This document shows positions 1 through 5,255 of a stretch of 5,255 nt of DNA, piece after piece (the stretch's first letter is position 1; every line of letters starts with the position of its first letter). The stretch comes from Clostridia bacterium (lineage in GTDB: Bacteria; Bacillota; Clostridia; Oscillospirales; Acutalibacteraceae), in contig CAAGJJ010000012.1 of the NCBI GenBank assembly GCA_900770165.1, positions 1-5,255 of the forward strand, written 5' to 3'. Below the pieces are notes generated by a model, which was given only the letters and a program-made list of their open reading frames with translations, made no database searches and was not told the DNA's origin. Made by a program: the position numbers and the translations under genes.

Positions 1-341
1 AGCGGCAAATCAATCCCAAGCTGCGGATAGACGGTATCTTAATGACTATGGTAATGCCCCGTACCAACATTTCTAAGGAGATTACGGCAACGGTCAAAAG
101 TGCATACGGTCAGAAAATCAAGGTGTTTGATACCGAGATACCACATTCTATCCGTGCGGTGGAAGCTACCGCAGAAGGCAAAAGTATTTTTGCTTACGAC
201 AAAAGCGGCAAGGTTGCCGCAGCCTATGAGCAATTGAATATTCCAAAAATCGGAAAGTGGACAGCCACAGATGGCAGAAAGAGAAAAATATTATATCGGA
301 TTGAATGGACAAACCTTTCAGAACAGCAGGGAACTTTATGA
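1..341 (+). CDS. ParA-family ATPase, C-terminal fragment with aberrant tail (5' end outside window)
   Basis: The reading frame is open from base 3, so the true start lies upstream. The first 78 or so residues fit the C-terminal part of a ParA/Soj partition ATPase: a segment of the type NPKLRIDGILMTM, then PRTNISKEI, then the stretch DTEIPHSIRAVEATAEGKSI and FAYDKSGKVAAAYEQL. The Walker motifs would be upstream of the window. ParA proteins on clostridial conjugative elements help maintain the element, together with a ParB-like partner. After about base 237 the protein no longer resembles ParA: a tail of roughly 34 residues (beginning NIPKIGKW) replaces the usual C-terminal helix and runs into the next gene remnant. 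This looks like a deletion junction. The fold assignment is firm; whether the protein still works is unclear. Confidence 0.75.
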   Translation, partial: RQINPKLRIDGILMTMVMPRTNISKEITATVKSAYGQKIKVFDTEIPHSIRAVEATAEGKSIFAYDKSGKVAAAYEQLNIPKIGKWTATDGRKRKILYRIEWTNLSEQQGTL

Positions 342-562
342 GGCTTATTACAAAGGGCAACGAGGAGAAATACTTTACCCATGATTTGAAGCATACAATG
401 GTGGATAAGGAAACTGGAGAGATGATTGCCGTTCCTGGCAGGGAAGATTCATACGAGCAGTTTTTGAAAGCAGAGAAGCAGCTTGCAGAGGAAACTGAGA
501 AAATTATTGTAAACTATCGCCCTTTCATTTATTGGTTAAGTACATGGAGGGGCGATAATTAG
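271..562 (+). pseudogene. Frameshifted N-terminal remnant of an ICE-type sigma-70-like protein
   Basis: An ATG at 271 opens a frame reading MAEREKYYIGLNGQTF and then SRELYEAYYKG before stopping at 384. The +1-shifted frame continues it as EEKYFTHDLKH, then DKETGEMIAVPGREDSYEQF and LKAEKQLAEETEKI, and stops at 562. Joined, they read like the N-terminus of the small sigma-70-like proteins of clostridial conjugative elements (pattern: KYYI, then a strand, then EVYxAYY, a basic stretch, then a DSYE-type segment). Removing one G from the GGG run at 355-357 restores the frame, so this could be a real mutation or a sequencing error. The helix-turn-helix part is missing: after about base 522 the sequence reads NYRPFIYWLSTWRGDN and stops. 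The joined product would be about 96 residues, against the roughly 140-180 I expect for the family. The start has only a weak ribosome site (GGAAAG, about 13 nt upstream). The family call rests on recalled pattern only. Confidence 0.5.
553..562 (+). repeat. CGATAATTAG, partial copy of the intergenic palindrome motif
   Basis: These ten bases are identical to 1706-1715, and nine of them (GATAATTAG) recur at 5068-5076, always in the same orientation. This copy lacks the second palindrome arm, but is followed 6 nt later by TAATAAATCG, a loose inverted counterpart. It lies at the stop codon of the sigma-like remnant, where the sequence turns AT-rich. It could be an attachment-site core or a chance match in AT-rich DNA. 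Confidence 0.35.
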
Positions 563-590
563 TTATATAATAAATCGGCAGATTCTAGAA

Positions 591-617
591 GGTAATTCAA
601 TTATAAAGACAATTACC
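591..617. repeat. Inverted repeat GGTAATT-N13-AATTACC
   Basis: Two perfect 7-bp arms (591-597 and 611-617) are separated by 13 nt. The spacing suits a protein-binding site (operator, or recombinase/excisionase arm site) better than a tight RNA hairpin. There is no T-run after it, so it is not an intrinsic terminator. Its core AATT resembles the half-sites of the palindromes at 1706 and 5067, but the sequence is not the same. Confidence 0.4.
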
Positions 618-658
618 ATGCTGAAAATATAAAGAATATGGCAACTAAAAATGTATGA

Positions 659-687
659 TTGCAGATATATATGTTAAATATTACCAT
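659..687 (+). promoter_or_regulatory. Possible weak promoter of the recombinase gene
   Basis: TTGCAG (659-664) and TACCAT (682-687) are separated by 17 nt. Each hexamer matches its sigma-A consensus at four of six positions. It lies 38 nt upstream of the recombinase start. In such AT-rich DNA other pairings are possible, so this is tentative. Confidence 0.28.
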
Positions 688-710
688 ATGTCTTATATAC
701 AAAATAAACT

Positions 711-716
711 AGGAGG
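711..716 (+). promoter_or_regulatory. Strong ribosome binding site AGGAGG
   Basis: A perfect Shine-Dalgarno sequence ends 8 nt before the ATG at 725. It fixes the start of the recombinase and implies efficient translation. The two downstream genes have clearly weaker sites. Confidence 0.85.
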
Positions 717-724
717 TTTTTGCA

Positions 725-1663
725 ATGCTTTTAAAAGAAGAAATCAATAAATATTTGAATTATTGTAAATTTCAAAAGGAGCTTAATGATAAAACGATAA
801 AGGCATATAAGGCGGATTTGGAACAGTTTATTACAGTGATAGGAGAAAATAATCCAGATAAAGAAACGTTGAATTCATATCTCTTATACCTTCATTGTAT
901 GTATAAGCAAAAAACAGTTAAGAGAAAAATTGCCAGTGTGAAAGCTCTATTTCATTATTTGGAGGAAGAAGAGATAATAGAGATAAATCCATTTCACAAG
1001 GTAAAAACAAAGTTTAAAGAAGAAGTTGTTTTACCTAAAATAATTCCAAGAGATATGATAGAGCAGTTGTTGAATCATCTTTATAAGGAAAGAAGTCTTA
1101 AAGAATATTCAGAGTGGCGTAAAAAAATCATTTTAAGGGATATTGCAGTAGTGGAAACACTTTTTTCAACAGGACTTCGTATTTCGGAGTTGTGCCATTT
1201 ACAAAGTAAATATTTTGACTTGAAGAATGGTGTGTTATGTATCCGAGGAAAAGGAGGAAAAGAACGGTATCTTCAAATAGGAAATAATGATGTATTGTCT
1301 ATATTGAATGTCTATAAAGCATGCTTTGAAGATGAGATAAAGAGGCATGGTTATTTTTTTGTCAACCGATATGGAAAGCCATTGTCTGAACAATCAGCCA
1401 GAAGCATGATACATAAATATGCGGACGAAATACAGGCGGATATAAATATTACACCACATATGTTCCGACATTCATTTGCTACTTACTTGATGGAAGAAGA
1501 TGTAAATATCAGATATATACAAAAAATGCTTGGGCATGCTTCTATTACGACAACAGAGATATATACATATGTGACGACTGAGAAGGAAAAAGAGATATTG
1601 AGAACAAGGCATCCAAGAAACAAGATAAATATAGGAGAAAATTTCGATAATTTGGTATATTAA
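725..1663 (+). CDS. XerC/XerD-like tyrosine recombinase (integrase)
   Basis: A 312-residue site-specific recombinase, the normal length for Xer-type enzymes. Such enzymes cut and rejoin DNA through a 3'-phosphotyrosine intermediate and either integrate and excise elements, resolve dimers or invert segments. Residues 1-100 form the SAM-like core-binding domain (helical; ending near NPFHKVKTK). Residues 105-300 form the catalytic domain. The catalytic residues are all visible: Arg152 in FSTGLRISEL, Lys176 in RGKGGKER, His245 and Arg248 in TPHMFRHSFAT, His271 in MLGHASITTTEIY, and the nucleophile Tyr280. There is no extra N-terminal arm-binding domain as in lambda or Tn916 integrases, so simple core sites are expected. 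The ATG follows a perfect AGGAGG. The gene stands alone, since a promoter for the next gene begins 3 nt after its stop. It may serve the AT-rich module it leads, or be a stand-alone Xer-like gene. The class is certain; the DNA target is unknown. Confidence 0.95.
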   Translation: MLLKEEINKYLNYCKFQKELNDKTIKAYKADLEQFITVIGENNPDKETLNSYLLYLHCMYKQKTVKRKIASVKALFHYLEEEEIIEINPFHKVKTKFKEEVVLPKIIPRDMIEQLLNHLYKERSLKEYSEWRKKIILRDIAVVETLFSTGLRISELCHLQSKYFDLKNGVLCIRGKGGKERYLQIGNNDVLSILNVYKACFEDEIKRHGYFFVNRYGKPLSEQSARSMIHKYADEIQADINITPHMFRHSFATYLMEEDVNIRYIQKMLGHASITTTEIYTYVTTEKEKEILRTRHPRNKINIGENFDNLVY

Positions 1664-1665
1664 GA

Positions 1666-1694
1666 TTGCTAAATCTTGGGAAAATTTGTATAAT
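1666..1694 (+). promoter_or_regulatory. Sigma-A-type promoter of the STAND-like gene
   Basis: TTGCTA (1666-1671) lies exactly 17 nt before a perfect TATAAT (1689-1694). Transcription should start near 1700-1702. This makes TTG 1666 and ATG 1699 unlikely translation starts and leaves an untranslated leader of about 85 nt before ATG 1786. It separates the gene from the recombinase transcriptionally. Confidence 0.65.
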
Positions 1695-1705
1695 TAATAT
1701 GGTAA

Positions 1706-1724
1706 CGATAATTAGGAATTATCG
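1706..1724. promoter_or_regulatory. Perfect palindrome CGATAATT-AGG-AATTATCG, likely operator or recombination site
   Basis: Two 8-bp arms are separated by AGG. The palindrome sits 12 nt after the TATAAT box, overlapping or just past the predicted transcription start, a classic place for a repressor. The same half-sites occur at 5067-5090 in front of the ATP-grasp gene. A related CGATAATTTGG lies at 1645-1655 in the end of the recombinase gene. It may equally be a recombinase core site. Confidence 0.55.
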
Positions 1725-1785
1725 GATGAAAATTAGAAAAACAGAGAACAAATTCATATTTTTTATACAGTATTTGGGTGAAAAA

Positions 1786-4116
1786 ATGTCAGATTTCAAA
1801 TTTGTATGTCGAGAAGAAGAACTTAATTTTGTGCAAGAAGCTTTATTAGAAAAGAAGTTTATTATATATTACTATTTTAATGATAGTGGTCTAACTCATT
1901 ATTTAAAGAAATTGAATTCGATTTTAAACACCGATAATGAGATATGTTTCTATGTTGATTGTATTAAAAGCCAAAGTATTGCTATTCAAATTGCTACACA
2001 AATTATTTCTTGTTTCGATAAGAAAAAATTATCTCAATATACAAAAAGTAATGGTGAGGTAATCAAGAAAATTATAGAATCATTATCATCGTCTATAGAT
2101 ATTATACCATTCGTAAACGCTGGGGAACTTGTATCAAGTTTTGCAGATGCAATAAAAGACACTCTTGATACAGACATTGAACATTTATCAGATTATAAAA
2201 TTGAAAAAGCAATTATTAGTATGCTTGGTCAAATAGAAAAAAAAGGAAAAATTAGAAAAGTATATATTTTAGTTGATGATGCAAGTTCTTTAAAACCAGA
2301 AGGGATAGAGTTTGTTGCTAAAATTATGGATTTTGATGTAGTGAGAACGTTGCTAACAATCCCTAATAATCATATTGACCCAGGAATGGAAAATCTATCT
2401 AAAATTTGTGCAAATGACTATAAGCCATATGAATTAGAAAAGATATTTAAGCGTCCAAATGATACTATGATAAAAGGATTATTTAGATGTTATGAACAAA
2501 ACTATAATGATGATTATTTAAACATTTTTAATAGATATGAAAGAAATATCCATGTAATCATGTCCTATATCCGGGGATTTCATATGGATTTCATGCAATT
2601 AGATAAGCCATCTATTTGTATATTAAAAATTTTATTGATTTTAGGAACACCTTTGGATATTGTGACTTTGAAAACAATATACATTCGAAATGCGCATTTA
2701 CCAACAAATATAGTCGAGGCTGATTTTAACGTTTTAATTAATAAAATGAGCATACAGGGCTTTATAGCACGTGACCAAAGAGATTGTATACATTTAAATA
2801 ATAATATTGTAAGTGAAAAAGATATAAAAATTACTTTGATTGAACGACTGTCTATTTCAAGAGATATTATTGATACATTTGAAACATGTAAGATGCAATT
2901 GACAATTCCACAGTTAAAATTTGCAGTATCCAATTTAGATAAAGATTATAATAGACGTAAATCATATATTTTACTGCTATTAGATAAGCAAAAATCAATA
3001 GGACAGGTAGAACAACAGTATCTTGATATGTTATTCTATTTAGATAATAAATACGATTTAATAAAAATATGTTCTATGTATTACAATTTACAGGTGTATG
3101 ATGTTCCCTTTTTACGACTTCAGCAGCACACAGAATTTCTAGAGGAAAGGGAATGTAAAGATTTACTTGCATTATTAAAAGAAAGATTACATAAAGACAA
3201 CTATTGCGAAAAATTATGGGACTTGGTTAATAGTAGTATAAATCTAGATGAGAAGTGCTTATTGATGGCAGTTCTGTTTACAGCTTTATTTAACAATGGT
3301 GAAAATGAGAAATGCTTAGAAATATTACATGATACAAACAATAAATTTTATTATGAAAACTTTCGCCCATCTTGTTACTATCATTTTTTACTTAGAAATG
3401 TAAGTTATTACGTAGAAAACGTAGAAGAAGGCATACGAAATTACAGTTATTGTTTGTCAAAATTTAAAAATTGCGATCCAGTAAATTACAATCGAACTTT
3501 ATCAAATTTTATTGGTTATTTAATGAAACATATAAAGAACAAACAAGCCAAGCAAGTTTTAAACAATAAAATCGATGAGGTTAAATCTATTTTGGAATTT
3601 AATGACCAAAAATATTTGTATTTAAACATAAATTATGGAATTTATTTAATGTTAGAAACGAATGATGATCCAACACCATATTTTGATTCAATTTTATTTG
3701 ATGCAGGAACAACAGAAACACCATATATATATGCAAAAATTAATCAAGCTCTTTATATTGCCCAGCATAATCCCATCGAGGCACTTAAATGCCTTGATGA
3801 GATATTTTATGCTTCGATTTGTGACTCAAATGTTGTACCAACAAAAATTTTTTATAAAATAAATAGGTTACTTGTTGATTATATGAATGACATAAATAAT
3901 GTTGAATTCTTAGAAGAAATCAAATCAACACCTCTACGAGGCGATGAAAAATATACAAAATATCTATATTCATTTTATTCATATAGATTTAAAAATAAAA
4001 TAAAATATAAAGATTTAGATTTCAAACAATGCTTCTTGCCAGGGTATATTTTTTATCATGGCTTTGATGCAGAAGTACTTATGTCAAGCTTAGCAAGACC
4101 TAATTTGAGAATATGA
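1786..4116 (+). CDS. STAND-like P-loop NTPase with degenerate Walker A and helical TPR-like C-terminus
   Basis: A 776-residue, probably cytoplasmic protein of unknown function; no signal peptide or membrane segment is evident. It opens with FVCREEELNFVQEAL (residues 6-20), the usual lead-in to STAND/AAA-type signalling ATPases. The Walker A position (residues 28-40, YYYFNDSGLTHYL) lacks the invariant Lys and most glycines, while the Walker B strand is intact (residues 158-165, KVYILVDD). A winged-helix-like segment follows at about 272-345, then about 400 residues of helical pairs with TPR character, for example AKINQALYIAQHNPIEAL near 650. ATG 1786 was chosen because the REEEL motif starts right after it, GGGTGA lies 4 nt upstream, and a promoter at 1666-1694 lies between it and the upstream in-frame TTG (1666). 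ATG 1726 remains possible. The gene is AT-rich like its neighbours and overlaps the convergent ATP-grasp gene by 61 bp. STAND proteins often act as sensors in defence or regulation; that role is inferred here. Confidence 0.85.
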   Translation: MSDFKFVCREEELNFVQEALLEKKFIIYYYFNDSGLTHYLKKLNSILNTDNEICFYVDCIKSQSIAIQIATQIISCFDKKKLSQYTKSNGEVIKKIIESLSSSIDIIPFVNAGELVSSFADAIKDTLDTDIEHLSDYKIEKAIISMLGQIEKKGKIRKVYILVDDASSLKPEGIEFVAKIMDFDVVRTLLTIPNNHIDPGMENLSKICANDYKPYELEKIFKRPNDTMIKGLFRCYEQNYNDDYLNIFNRYERNIHVIMSYIRGFHMDFMQLDKPSICILKILLILGTPLDIVTLKTIYIRNAHLPTNIVEADFNVLINKMSIQGFIARDQRDCIHLNNNIVSEKDIKITLIERLSISRDIIDTFETCKMQLTIPQLKFAVSNLDKDYNRRKSYILLLLDKQKSIGQVEQQYLDMLFYLDNKYDLIKICSMYYNLQVYDVPFLRLQQHTEFLEERECKDLLALLKERLHKDNYCEKLWDLVNSSINLDEKCLLMAVLFTALFNNGENEKCLEILHDTNNKFYYENFRPSCYYHFLLRNVSYYVENVEEGIRNYSYCLSKFKNCDPVNYNRTLSNFIGYLMKHIKNKQAKQVLNNKIDEVKSILEFNDQKYLYLNINYGIYLMLETNDDPTPYFDSILFDAGTTETPYIYAKINQALYIAQHNPIEALKCLDEIFYASICDSNVVPTKIFYKINRLLVDYMNDINNVEFLEEIKSTPLRGDEKYTKYLYSFYSYRFKNKIKYKDLDFKQCFLPGYIFYHGFDAEVLMSSLARPNLRI
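4056..4116. other. Convergent overlap of two coding sequences
   Basis: The last 20 codons and stop of the STAND-like gene (plus strand) are also the last 20 codons and stop of the ATP-grasp gene (minus strand). No terminator hairpin with a T-run is visible here for either direction, so the two transcripts probably run into each other and form antisense RNA. Confidence 0.8.
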
Positions 4117-5054
4117 TTAATTAATTCTTCATAAGATTTAAAATGACTATTAAGAAAACTGTTCACAAAACCACCCTGTATTCCTAAATTCATTAGAACA
4201 TTTACTTCTAAGAAGTATGGTGTAAGGCTTTCTTCTTCTAGCATAAAATCAATTCGAGCATAATCACAAGGTTGCATAGCCGAATAATACTTTTTAGCCA
4301 TATACATAAGTTGCTTATTAATAGCAATATCTTGGCTCTCAAAACGTTCCATTCCAGAATCTGCAAATCGTTTTTGAGAATATGTCATGATATTTCCAGT
4401 TTTATTGGATACAGTATAGTGAGGTGGTGCAATTAATGGATTTCCGGAGATAGTATTTATCAAAGATACTCCGTAGCATATTCCCTTAATGTATTTTTCA
4501 ACGATAACATCTATATTTTGTTGAGCATAGAGTTTTGATTTTGCTATTGCATCCTTCCAAGAATGGCAAAGGGAACTTTCGTCTATATTTATTGATGCAC
4601 TACCGAAACGCGGTTTAACAAAATATGGACCAGGGAATGGAGCTGTTTTACATAATGGATATTCTTTAGAGCAAACTATCCATGGAGCGGTTTTTAATCC
4701 CAAATGTTCTGCAAGTTGTTTAGACATACTTTTATCTTCAACAAGCGCACGAACATTTGGAGTTGCGCCTATGTATTTTATATTGTAATATTCACACAAC
4801 GATTGAACAAAAATTTCACTATTTCTAAATCCTAATCTATTATAAACGGACCAGACTAATTGGTATTTATCGTGATTTTTTATGAGATAATCAACATCAC
4901 TGGCTGTATCTATGTTATATTTTGATTTCTGCAATATATCAACAATTTTCCAATGGTAGGTCTCGGCATAAAACTTTTCCTCTGATGTTTTAGGTGGATT
5001 TAATACAATACCATTTGTGGGTGCAAATTGGGCTAAAAATAGAATATTTGTCAT
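4056..5054 (-). CDS. ATP-grasp ligase related to D-alanine-D-alanine ligase
   Basis: A 332-residue cytoplasmic enzyme. ATP-grasp ligases activate a carboxylate as an acyl-phosphate and join it to an amine (or another nucleophile). Domains in order: an N-terminal pre-ATP-grasp domain (1-95), the segment YIGATP then VEDKSMSKQLAEHLGL (94-120) as in Ddl enzymes, the ATP-binding FVKPRFGSASINI (145-157; Lys147), VIVEKYIKG (183-191; Glu186), and the magnesium-binding RIDF and FLEVN segments (267-270 and 281-285; Asp269, Glu283, Asn285). After Asn285 the family's usual PGMTxHS substrate loop is replaced by VLMNLGIQGGFVNSF, so the acceptor may not be D-Ala. The length is close to a normal Ddl. ATG 5054 has AAGGA 5 nt upstream. 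The gene is alone on its strand and lacks cell-wall gene neighbours, which argues against housekeeping Ddl. Its partner is probably the STAND-like protein, by inference. The class is sure; the substrate is unknown. Confidence 0.9.
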   Translation of the reverse strand: MTNILFLAQFAPTNGIVLNPPKTSEEKFYAETYHWKIVDILQKSKYNIDTASDVDYLIKNHDKYQLVWSVYNRLGFRNSEIFVQSLCEYYNIKYIGATPNVRALVEDKSMSKQLAEHLGLKTAPWIVCSKEYPLCKTAPFPGPYFVKPRFGSASINIDESSLCHSWKDAIAKSKLYAQQNIDVIVEKYIKGICYGVSLINTISGNPLIAPPHYTVSNKTGNIMTYSQKRFADSGMERFESQDIAINKQLMYMAKKYYSAMQPCDYARIDFMLEEESLTPYFLEVNVLMNLGIQGGFVNSFLNSHFKSYEELINHILKLGLAKLDISTSASKP

Positions 5055-5058
5055 TTTT

Positions 5059-5063
5059 TCCTT
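5059..5063 (-). promoter_or_regulatory. Ribosome binding site AAGGA of the ATP-grasp gene
   Basis: On the minus strand CAAGGAAAAAATG places a moderate Shine-Dalgarno just ahead of the start at 5054 and supports that start. Confidence 0.6.
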
Positions 5064-5066
5064 GTA

Positions 5067-5090
5067 TGATAATTAGGAAGTTAATTATCA
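5067..5090. promoter_or_regulatory. Perfect palindrome TGATAATTA-GGAAGT-TAATTATCA over the ATP-grasp promoter
   Basis: Two perfect 9-bp arms flank a 6-bp spacer. It equals the palindrome at 1707-1723 with the five bases AAGTT inserted (5078-5082); the two sites share the 12-mer GATAATTAGGAA. The right arm contains the predicted -10 box of the ATP-grasp gene, so a bound protein would block transcription. The arm-6-arm layout also resembles Xer core sites (11-6-11). Confidence 0.55.
5084..5089 (-). promoter_or_regulatory. Extended -10 element of the ATP-grasp promoter
   Basis: The minus strand reads TGTGATAAT, an extended -10 (TGn) followed by GATAAT, five of six to consensus, about 30 nt upstream of the start codon. 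No convincing -35 box is visible at 16-18 nt, which is acceptable for extended -10 promoters. Confidence 0.45.
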
Positions 5091-5123
5091 CACGTTTCCT
5101 TTCTTTTAATATCGTGGTTCAAT

Positions 5124-5210
5124 ACAATTCAGATACTATGGACTTTTGATTTTTTTCTGTAGCTTGACTACTCAACTGGAGTGTATTGCCGCTACCTTTA
5201 TCTGAATTGT
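5124..5210. repeat. 12-bp inverted repeat enclosing nested stems
   Basis: ACAATTCAGATA (5124-5135) and TATCTGAATTGT (5199-5210) are perfect inverted repeats separated by 63 nt. Inside lie GTAGC/GCTAC (5159-5163 and 5191-5195) and a hairpin ACTC-AACTG-GAGT (5170-5182). It may be a structured RNA, a small non-autonomous element, or an invertible segment. No flanking target duplication and no T-run after the outer stem were seen. Confidence 0.5.
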
Positions 5211-5230
5211 TTATCAGCTGGATGTTGCCG

Positions 5231-5244
5231 GAGTGTTTTCACTC
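5231..5244. repeat. Hairpin GAGTG-TTTT-CACTC
   Basis: A perfect 5-bp stem with a four-T loop. It is not followed by a T-run on either strand within the window, so it is not called a terminator. It may belong to a structured element continuing past the window end. Confidence 0.35.
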
Positions 5245-5255
5245 AGAGTACTTAT

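Larger units (their letters stand above)
563..724. other. Non-coding AT-rich leader ahead of the recombinase gene
   Basis: These 162 bases contain only trivial ORFs of a few codons. They hold an inverted repeat at 591-617, a possible weak promoter at 659-687 and the ribosome binding site of the recombinase at 711-716. Composition shifts from mixed to strongly AT-rich here, consistent with the left edge of an inserted segment. Confidence 0.5.
5091..5255. other. Non-coding right flank, higher GC content
   Basis: No supportable gene. By eye the composition becomes more GC-rich after about 5110, like the left flank and unlike the module, so the right edge of the AT-rich segment probably lies near 5090-5110. 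It contains the nested inverted repeat at 5124-5210 and a small hairpin at 5231-5244. Confidence 0.5.

Noticed and set aside
1666..1785. N-terminal extension of the STAND-like protein by 40 residues from TTG 1666
   Set aside because: The extension overlaps the predicted promoter (TTGCTA-N17-TATAAT), has no ribosome site and no family-like sequence; ATG 1786 has a weak Shine-Dalgarno and directly precedes the conserved REEEL motif.
2580..2933. Minus-strand ORF of 117 codons
   Set aside because: It lies wholly inside the STAND-like gene, lacks a ribosome site and has low-complexity shadow composition.
3662..3862. Plus-strand ORF of 66 codons in another frame
   Set aside because: It is out of frame within the TPR-like part of a convincing gene and has no start signal.
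4108..4128. Short inverted repeat AGAAT...ATTCT after the STAND-like gene
   Set aside because: A 5-bp AT-rich stem with an 11-nt loop and no T-run is too weak for a terminator.
4056..5054. Housekeeping D-alanine-D-alanine ligase (ddl)
   Set aside because: The substrate loop differs from Ddl and the context is a mobile-element region without cell-wall genes.
5163..5255. Plus-strand frame open to the window end
   Set aside because: It has no start codon context or recognisable motif, and it crosses the inverted-repeat structure.
5214..5255. Minus-strand frame (ISTLSENTPATSS then stop) that might be the end of a gene entering from the right
   Set aside because: Thirteen codons are too few to support a gene; it cannot be told from chance.

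Overview
The window looks like part of a mobile-element region from a low-GC Gram-positive, most likely a gut-type member of the Clostridia. The evidence is AT-rich coding sequence, an AGGAGG ribosome binding site, ParA and sigma-factor relics of the kind found on clostridial integrative conjugative elements (ICEs), and a XerC/D-like tyrosine recombinase. No RNA gene, CRISPR array or clear intrinsic terminator was seen.

Layout. Positions 1-562 are relics of an element backbone, less AT-rich by eye than what follows. They hold the C-terminal part of a ParA-family ATPase whose normal end is replaced by an unrelated tail, then a frameshifted and truncated N-terminus resembling an ICE-type sigma-70-like protein. 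Positions 563-724 are a non-coding AT-rich leader with an inverted repeat. Positions 725-1663 encode a full-length tyrosine recombinase with all catalytic residues. Positions 1664-1785 hold a good sigma-A-type promoter and a perfect palindrome. Positions 1786-4116 encode a 776-residue STAND-like protein: a P-loop NTPase core with a degraded Walker A and a good Walker B, a winged-helix-like segment, and a long helical, TPR-like C-terminal half. Positions 5054-4056 (minus strand) encode a D-Ala-D-Ala-ligase-like ATP-grasp enzyme that converges on the STAND-like gene and overlaps it by 61 bp. Positions 5055-5255 are non-coding: the ATP-grasp promoter, a second palindrome nearly identical to the first, and a nested inverted-repeat structure of higher GC content.

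How the parts may work together (inference). The STAND-like gene and the ATP-grasp gene form a two-gene convergent unit. Each has its own promoter, and each promoter region carries the same palindrome, GATAATT...CCTAATTATC read on the minus strand, with a 5-nt insertion in one copy. This suggests one shared regulator, or alternatively recombination sites, because a third partial copy lies just before the recombinase gene. A recombinase, a sensor-like NTPase and a modifying enzyme placed together inside an eroded conjugative-element backbone form a plausible, undescribed accessory module, possibly defence or conflict related. The sequence alone does not prove that function.
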